Positions 57,701 through 64,000 of a stretch of 64,000 nt of DNA are shown here, piece after piece. Where the stretch lies: positions 6,978,492 to 7,042,491 of the forward strand of contig JAGTTD010000013.1 in the NCBI GenBank assembly GCA_018398585.1, written 5' to 3'. Both the position numbers and the translations under genes were made by a program. A model generated the notes under the pieces. The model had not been told where the DNA came from. It was given only the letters and a program-made list of their open reading frames with translations, and did no database searches. Source of the stretch: Simmondsia chinensis. Its lineage: Eukaryota; Streptophyta; Magnoliopsida; Caryophyllales; Simmondsiaceae. Numbering within the stretch: position 1 is the first letter of the stretch; each line of letters opens with the position of its first letter.

Positions 57701-58859
57701 TCATCAACCCATTGCTCGCGTTCATTTTTGAGCCTTCTGATCTCATTTGCTTTGTTTCTTTGGATAGTTGTGGCATGGAAGAATTTGGAATTCCGGTCTC
57801 CAAATGAGAGCCAATTGATGCGGGAACGTTGATGCCAAAATCTTTCCTCCGCATCCCACCATCTTTGAAGCTCTTTGTTGAGATTAATTTCCTCTTCTTT
57901 CTCACCATCTGAATTGGATCGACTTTGAAGTTCGGTAAGTCGGCTAAAAATGTATTCAAATATCATTTTGCGCTCTTTCATTCTAGCTATGCTCCACTCC
58001 TTGATCCCTTTGCAGCATTGATGAATTTTATTTGTGAACCGAGGATTTCTGTCACCTCTACCTTTAAAATCCCAGTTTTTTCTAACAGTATCCAGACAAT
58101 CCTCCTCAATCAACCATTTGGACTCAAACTTGAAATCCCGATTGCATTTCTGTTTCTCCCCTTCCAAGAGGAGAAGGAGAGGGGAGTGGTCCGAACCAAC
58201 AGCCGGGAGCAAAGTGGCAGAGGCAAAGGGGAACATTTGTTGCCATTTGAAGTTGACGACTGCTTTGTCTATATTCTCCTTGATGTTCCTATCTCTATCT
58301 TGTTTGTTTGACCAAGAATATTTACAACCCTTAGTCGGAAGTTCACACAAACCCGCATCATCCATAAAGTCCAAAACCCAAGATAGTTGGTTAGTGGAAA
58401 CAGGGTCACCATTCAACTTATCTTGGGAGGACGTGATGGAATTAAAGTCACCGGAAAGATGGAGGGAGGATCCACATTGGAGAACATTGAAGACATCTCT
58501 CTCCAAAATGAAGCCCGCCTATTTTTTTTTGGGCTCACCATGAAGGAAAATGTGATTCCATTCTTTTCCGGATCCTTGATCGGATACAACGACCTCCACA
58601 AATCTCTCCGAGAAATTTACAACATTTAAATGCATCTTGTTGTTCCAAAAGATTGCCATACCACCCCACAAACCTTTTGGATCAACAATAAAAAAAGAGT
58701 GAAAACCAAGTTTTTTACCCATACGATCAACATAATTTTTTTGTTTTTTGTCTCCATAAGAAATAAAATATCGGGCCTGAATTTAAAAATGAGCTCTTTT
58801 AAGGCTTGAATCGTCAAGGGTTGCCCAAGCCCTTGACAATTCCAACAAATAATACTCAT
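54732..58859 (-). pseudogene. L1 ORF2: AP endonuclease, reverse transcriptase, zf-RVT, RNase H
   Basis: The minus strand starts [20 protein letters not shown], the L1 endonuclease N-terminus, with later motifs LSGDFNSITSS and GSDHSPLLL. RT shows LIRKINNPSSIHHFTPIGLC, SAFVKGRQIQDNIIVAHEAF, LRQGDPLSPFLFLFVMDAL and FADDCVLFF (catalytic DD kept). FMVYLTKAYDQV has Tyr-Leu where LDLTKAYD is usual, so one catalytic Asp appears lost. Then come LGSQILWGRSKKKALNFLFD, a zf-RVT region (FCPRCDGVVETVEHLFFFCP) and RNase H (SDWIKINSNAAF, KKVVIESDCKQAIDFIQSA). Length is about 1,375 codons, normal for plant ORF2, but frameshifts near 58600, 57500, 56800 and 56250 break it. Confidence 0.9.
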
Positions 58860-58898
58860 GGATCCTGAGGCGGTTTTATAGGGTGGAAGAGAAAGGGT

Positions 58899-59308
58899 TT
58901 AGGTGGAGAAATTAAAGCGAAAATAACCATCTTCATTAAAGGAACGGCTAAGAAAATGAAAAAACCGAGCAGAGGAGACGTAAGGGTGAACGCGACAGGG
59001 AAGCCACAGACCTGAAGGGAGGAAGAGGGGAAAAGAAGAAACTATACCTTGCACAAAAGAGGAAAAAAACGAGAAAGGCACCCTCAAAATCTCCAACGCA
59101 GTAAATGAAGATCTGTAGCGAAAACTTGAGAAGACAGCACTGAAAAAGGAGAGGAGGTGGTTGAAAGGGAGTAAATAGGGGCGAAAACCCACCACCCAGC
59201 AAAGCAGGGATGAAATTTGGGAGAAAATGGAGTTGGGGAGGACATTTTGGGGGAGAAAGGGTTAGGGTTAGGGCACGGCGGCGGCGGCCTAGAAAAGCTC
59301 CACGGCAT
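58899..59308 (-). other. 5' region of the L1, no recognisable ORF1
   Basis: An ATG at 59308 opens a 74-codon Pro/Ser-rich frame (MPWSFSRPPPPCPNPNPFSP). No DUF4283 or zinc-knuckle sequence follows before ORF2. It may be the start of ORF1 joined by a deletion or splice to the ORF2 leader. Confidence 0.5.
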
Positions 59309-59609
59309 AGCTCCGGGAGAGAAAAATTAATGGTCCTATTTATAGCATAGGAACTCTAAACCAGAAAAGATAAAGAAATCTAATTCAAATTTAACTAGAA
59401 AATAAAAATAATTATAATCTTAAAATTATAATCCTAATCTAATTAAAATAAAACATAATACTACATAATCTTAATCTAATTTAAATTCAATAAATCCTAA
59501 AGGATAAACTAATATTTAAAGAATTTAAAAGTCACAAATTTGCTTAAGCTCCTTCTAATAAATATATCTTCACGAATCCCATATTTTCCCTTACCCTTCT
59601 ACTGCATCA

Positions 59610-61025
59610 TCCTCCCCCAGTTACGAAAACTCGTCCTCAAGTTTTGTAGAAGGAGAGAATGAAAGAGTGAGTCATAGGCCATGATCTTTGCTTGAGGAGG
59701 AGCTTTTATCTATGTCCAATGAAGACTCTTCAATAAAATTCATGAAGTTTGTCAAAAAAATTATCCGAGATTACCAATTCAACATGTTGGACATGTTCTA
59801 CATCAACTTTGAGATTATCGACTTGTATAGGCTTCCCTTCTTGTCTTTTATTGTTGAACTCAATTGTATAGGCTTCCCATCTTGTCTTTTATTGTTGAAC
59901 TCAATTGCTATCTTAGGGAGTTCTTCATCCCTTACTTTTTCTTCAATTTTCGATGTGTTGCTCCACTTCAATATATACCTCATTAATGTCGTCCTCATTA
60001 TCTTCAATGTTAACAGTTTGTTCACTATATATTTCTTCTTCCTTCTTTGCTTCTATAGTACTATCATTAGTAACAAACTTTGATTGACTTTCTTCCACTT
60101 TCTTTGGTTACTTGATAGTTTTGTTGTCATCATAGTTAGCATAGTTGCTTAAAATATTTAGAAGCTCATTTAGATGTCCTATGATCCTGTGACGCTTCAA
60201 TTCACTAGCAAGCTAAATATCAAGTTGACAAAAATCATGATAGATTAGACCCTTGTAGCTCTTGCTTTGAAGAGATTGCATCATCATGATAATAAAATTG
60301 TACACATGCAAGGTAAGTATCGTCAACTTGAGTAATATCCTCTATAAATTCATAATGACAAAATAGCCAATGTTGACCCCTACGAGTAATGGGCATGGAA
60401 ACATGATGAATCCTTATAATTAAATATCTATCATCTGAGTCAGCCAAAACCCAATATCTAGTCACCTCGTAATTTTCCTCCAGCACTTTTGTAGGTTTTT
60501 TCCTTAGATACACATCTTAAATGAAAAATAGAGAGTGCCCCCTCTCTCAAATCAAAAGCCTTTTTTTTTTTTTTTTTTGGGGCGGGGGGGGGGGGGGGGG
60601 GGGGGGGGGGACCAAATAGGAAAAAAAAAAAAGAGACTTTGGCAAGCGTCGAAGGATCCCACCAATTGACAAGGAGGTCGGCTGGCGAACATGGTCATAC
60701 CTTTTGAGGTTGAAAACAAAACGACGGTGCGGGGCTTCGACTAAACTTGAGGGTTGAGGAAGTTTAGAGAGTGACTAGGGTTTGTGGTGGATTTTGATGT
60801 ATAGTGGTGTAGAAGGGTGTTGGGTAGGTCGACGATAGTGACGGGTGAGGTTAGGCTTATATTTTGGTGTTTAGCAATGCAAATTGAGAACTTAGGACTT
60901 CGAAACTGTAAGGTGGTGGTTGGCGGCGAAGAAGGGAAGGGGGAAGTGAAAGGGTGAGGGGCTTTTTCAAACTATGTAGCGCAACTAGGGTTTCCTTGGA
61001 TCAATTTTTGCTCTGATACCAAAAT
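59610..61025 (-). other. Interior of the non-autonomous LTR element
   Basis: No gag, protease, RT or integrase motif was found. A 41-bp unit (TTGTATAGGCTTCCC...) is duplicated in tandem at about 59823-59904. A T tract, GGGGC and 27 G (60584-60610) form a sharply G-rich block. The 92-codon minus-strand frame at 60235-60513 is not recognised. Confidence 0.6.
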
Positions 61026-61396
61026 TAATGTAACACAAAAGGAAAATTAAAAGATTTCTAATTCAACTTTCAAATTCTGGATTTAATTTTGTTCAAAGAT
61101 ATCTCCATAAACTAAATAAGGGTCCTATTTATAAAGTACAACCCTGAACCAGAAAAGATAAAGAAATCTAATTCAAATCTAACTAGAAAATAAAAATAAT
61201 AAGAGTCTTAAAATTATAATCCTAATCTAATTAAAATAAAGATAATCCTAAATAATCTTAATCTAATTTAAACTCAATAAATCCTCAAGGATAAACTAAT
61301 ATTTAAAGAACTTAAAAGTCACAAATATACTTAAACTCCTTCTAATCAAGATATCTTAATGAATCCTATATTTTCCGTTATCCTTGTACTGCATCA

Positions 61397-61683
61397 CATT
61401 ACAATTCACAAGGCTACCTTGGTCTACTGTGATAACATTTCCACCACTTATCTATCCACCACTTATCTATCCACAAATCCTGTCCAACATGTTCGTACCA
61501 AGCATGTTGAAATTAATGTACACATTTTGTTCGTGAACGTGTTCAAATGGGACTTGTATGTATCCTTCATGTGCCTTCTTCACAACACTTGCCGACATCT
61601 TTACCGAAAGTCTTCCATGCCATCTGTTTCTCTTTTAAGCACAATCTCCACATTCCATTACCTCCTGCTTCGATTGAGAGGGA
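61397..61683 (+). pseudogene. Copia RNase H, last part, resumed after nested insertion
   Basis: HHITIHKATLVYCDNIST continues the RNase H broken at 54600. Then NPVQHVRTKHVEINVHILFV follows. A 15-bp duplication encodes TTYLS twice. The polypurine tract and 3' LTR come next. Confidence 0.85.
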
Positions 61684-62079
61684 TGTTAGACTATATTGTA
61701 TAGGATTGTTATTATTGTATATGGGCCACATGGGCCCAAGCTTATACTCTAGCATGGTGTGATTATTGTCTACAAATATGTGAGAGGGCAACCTTAATAA
61801 GTGTTTCATATAGAAAAACATGGAATAACACCTATATTTATATCTCATTCTTTTATAATTGAATTTTACAATACATGTATGAATTCATATCCTTTTCCAA
61901 ACGTCAGTGTACCTTTTCTTTGAATATTTAACTACAACCAAGTGGACTACTTAAAGCTAATTGGTTTTGTGCCTTAAATGTAGAAGTCTGGTGTCGGGGT
62001 TTTGAAAATCACGCAGGGGAAAAAGTAGCAATAGAACATATCAAAAGTGAAACTGAGATACATAAAATGGGATTGCGAA

Positions 62080-62560
62080 GTCCTCAAAAAATTTGAACCT
62101 GATTCGGCCAACATTATGATTGAGATTGTACATGATGCTTTTGTTCGTACCATACATTCACCAATGGATGACTAGATTCAAGGAGCTTCTTTTCACGCTA
62201 CATTATATGGGAATGTGATACAAAGTTATGTGGTTGGGGATTATGGTAGATGGACAACCTTTGGAAGTTGTTGGTCTTGGTGATGTTGGTATCTTATTAC
62301 AAGTGGATTGGTGTGGACTGTACAAAGTGTGAGATATGTGTCCAAATTGAAGAATAATTAGATATTAATGGCACAACTTGATGACAATGGTTATTCTGTT
62401 AGGTTCTCGGTTGGTAAGTGGACAGTCTCGAAGGGAGTATCAGTGATAACCCATGTTCTAAAGTTGGGTGCACTATGTTTAATGTCAAAGTTTTAATGGT
62501 ATCTTTATTGCATGAAACTTAGTTTTGAATAGATCAAATTGAAAAGCCACTTCCCAAGGT
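62080..62560 (+). pseudogene. Tnt1-like Copia protease and pre-integrase remnant
   Basis: IQGASFHATLYGNVIQSYVV corresponds to the LDSGASFHAT protease region with the catalytic Asp lost. DGQPLEVVGLGDVGILLQ and AQLDDNGYSVRFSVGKWTVS follow. This order is typical of Tnt1/SIRE-type Copia. Stops occur and RT/RNase H are missing. Confidence 0.75.
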
Positions 62561-62831
62561 TACATATCAATCTAGAAAACTCATAAGTACATGGATTTAT
62601 AAGAAAAGTAGCTCTGATGTAGGCTTGAGTACACCTAGCAAGTGAGAGCTGCTTGTGGGAGCTACAATGAATTCCCTAGTGGGAGCATTAACCTGGCTGT
62701 TTTGCCACAAGAAGAGCGTATCACTTGCTAAACTAATTCTAACGCGTGCTTCAGTTGGAGGCCGTGCATGATGATTACTTGAGGGGGCATGCATGACTAT
62801 GGGTGAGAATGCATATGATTTAATCACTGTC

Positions 62832-63330
62832 CAAGTGGAGGAATTGTTGGGCTTATGTGTGGTGATTTGATAGGCCTTGTTTATTTAAGCCAAACCATGT
62901 AAATTGATCCTACACTCTCATGTTTTCCCCAATCCTCTCGTTTGTGTTTGCTAATCCACAGTAACATCAGATGGTAATACATAATAGGATGAAGACCAAG
63001 TGTGAGTAGGACTGTCGTAGAGAAGTTTGTAGATAGAAAGTTTGATGGCTGTGTGTCTCCAATTGTTTTTTTGATGCGTTTTAAGAACCCTTCAACCGAT
63101 TTTAGTTCTGATTTAAATTTCTTAAAACAAACTGTTACTACTGACACAGTAATACGAAACCCGTTACCAGTTCTGGTCCAAACCGGTTGTTTGAACCGTA
63201 CTATATAGGTTTCTTAAGTTTAGATTAAATCCTTGGTTTAACACTTTTCTTGTTAAGTCTTTAATCTGGTTTTAACTTCAACAATAACTATATTGATTTT
63301 TAAAATTAGTGAAAAGTTTGTCTTAAAACC
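62832..63330 (+). repeat. Probable LTR of the Tnt1-like Copia, right edge unclear
   Basis: A polypurine-like CCAAGTGGAGGAA at 62831-62843 is followed by TGTTGGGCTTATGTG, the usual layout of a Copia 3' LTR. The end of the LTR was not identified. Confidence 0.5.
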
Positions 63331-63344
63331 GTGGCTCTAAGTAT

Positions 63345-64000
63345 GAGATGAGTTCACAAGCAACGATAGAAGACATAAATGAAATAAATCAAGTACACAC
63401 ATGATTTTTAATGTGGTTCGGTCCTAAATGACTTACTCCACGGTTCCCTTACCACTAGAGAGCTCTATTTTATTAATATTACAACCGAAATTACAACTGC
63501 TTAATTTACAAGGCGTTTTCTTACATAACTTAAGCTATTAAGTTACAAACCTCTCTCAATCACAAGATTTACACGAAAACAGTAAAGAAAGAGAGAGAGT
63601 GAGAGAAGTTATACCGACTCCAAATCCAGGTTGCTACAAATGGCCTCACGATTCTAGATCCTCCTTGATTAGCCTTCGTGGTTACCAGCATCGGGCGAGT
63701 CCTTCACTTACCAGCAGGGTTCTAGCTCTAAAAGCCCTAAAGGAAACCCTAGGAAATGTCTTGAAAGGGGGAGGAGATGAACCGGAGGAGATAGAGAAAG
63801 AGGAAATGAACCGTCCCAAAAAGACCCCAACCTTTTCTCTCTTTACAAACTGCCCCCCTTTTATAGACAAACCGTGATCTAGGTGAGGGAGAGGTGAGCC
63901 ATTGATAAGCCCAAAAGAACGGCGAGCCCAAACAAACAGAAAAAGAGGCACGGGATAGGTGACATGTGTCCCCTCCCATAACCGTTCGATGCATAGCCAT
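63345..64000 (-). repeat. Partial Copia-type 5' LTR at the right edge
   Basis: On the minus strand GTCTATAAAAGGGG (near 63860) is a TATA box, and downstream come CTCTCTCTTTC-rich leader and GGAACCGTGGAGTAAGTC, found in Copia LTRs. TACTTAGAGCC near 63335 may be a worn primer site. The LTR start lies beyond the window. Confidence 0.55.

Larger units (their letters stand above)
54707..59327 (-). mobile_element. Nearly full-length L1 LINE nested in the LTR of the Gypsy-like element
   Basis: TAATGGTCCTATTT occurs at 54693-54706 and 59328-59341, a 14-bp target duplication. The short A run at 54707-54713 (minus strand) is the 3' tail. It contains one long ORF2 (54732-58859) and a 470-bp 5' region. 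There is no ORF1 with a CCHC knuckle. Confidence 0.92.
54601..61396 (-). mobile_element. Short non-autonomous Gypsy-like LTR element nested in the Copia
   Basis: Two direct repeats of about 371-374 bp (54601-54706 plus 59342-59609, and 61026-61396) bound a 1.4-kb interior. Minus-strand features fix its orientation: TGGTATCAGAGC primer site at 61010-61021, and CTGGGGGAGGA polypurine tract at 59610-59621 before TGATGCAG. The LTR ends are TGATG/CATCA. The interior has no gag or pol; only a 92-codon frame of unknown nature (60235-60513) is open. It splits the Copia RNase H. A clear 5-bp target duplication was not seen. Confidence 0.85.
50375..61857 (+). mobile_element. Copia LTR retrotransposon carrying two nested insertions
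   Basis: A 5' LTR (about 50375-50520) and 3' LTR (61684-61857) share GACTATATTGTA, ATTGTATATGGGCCACATGG and ACTCTAGCATGGTGT. A primer-site-like TTGTATCAGATCC follows the first. Coding remains run gag (50690) to RNase H (54590), then stop at an inserted element at 54601. They resume at 61397 with KATLVYCDNIS. A polypurine GATTGAGAGGGA precedes the 3' LTR. Without the insertions it would be about 4.7 kb. Confidence 0.9.

Noticed and set aside
1..64000. CRISPR arrays, bacterial operons or phage genes
   Set aside because: No regular direct-repeat/spacer array and no such genes; all coding signals are plant or plant retroelement.

Overview
This is nuclear DNA of a dicot-type land plant. It is AT-rich, with a multi-intron gene (GT-AG introns), plant-type Copia and Gypsy LTR elements, L1 and RTE LINEs, SINEs and many small inverted-repeat elements. 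The species cannot be named from the sequence. No bacterial, phage or CRISPR features were seen.

Two protein-coding genes look functional. At 2.68-3.00 kb (+) is a one-exon precursor of a secreted cysteine-pair peptide, best read as a CTNIP/SCREW phytocytokine. At 31.7-42.9 kb (-) is a complete TRAF1a/MUSE14-like MATH-domain adaptor gene. Its twelve coding exons splice in frame to 1,118 codons, and it has a probable intron in the 5' UTR. Its introns carry a truncated RTE LINE, a hAT-like MITE and a Mutator-like MITE. A decayed inverted copy of its last exon lies just beyond its 3' end.

The rest is a repeat landscape. 0-8.1 kb: the 5' end of a Copia element inserted in an older Copia integrase, the peptide gene, a Gypsy solo LTR with a LINE inside it, and two further Copia LTRs. 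9-18.5 kb: AT-rich DNA holding MITE families, SINE/LINE tails and a 5S-rRNA-derived SINE. 18.5-26.6 kb: a deleted Copia carrying a second 5S-derived SINE, two short RTE-type tails with target duplications, and a long L1 relic split by a hAT-like MITE. 26.9-30.2 kb: a tandem pair of palindromic units, each holding two opposed fragments resembling the first RRM of poly(A)-binding protein. 43-50 kb: a MITE, decayed Copia and LINE pieces, a young tRNA-derived SINE and the 3' end of a Gypsy element. 50.4-61.9 kb: a Copia element split by a short non-autonomous LTR element, itself split by an almost full-length L1. 62-64 kb: a Tnt1-like Copia relic and part of another LTR.

The observations most worth following are the inverted PABP fragments, the 5S-derived SINE sharing its 3' tail with RTE LINEs, the peptide gene, and the TRAF1 gene with its inverted pseudogene. 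All identifications come from reading translations and repeats by eye; no alignment or database search was run.
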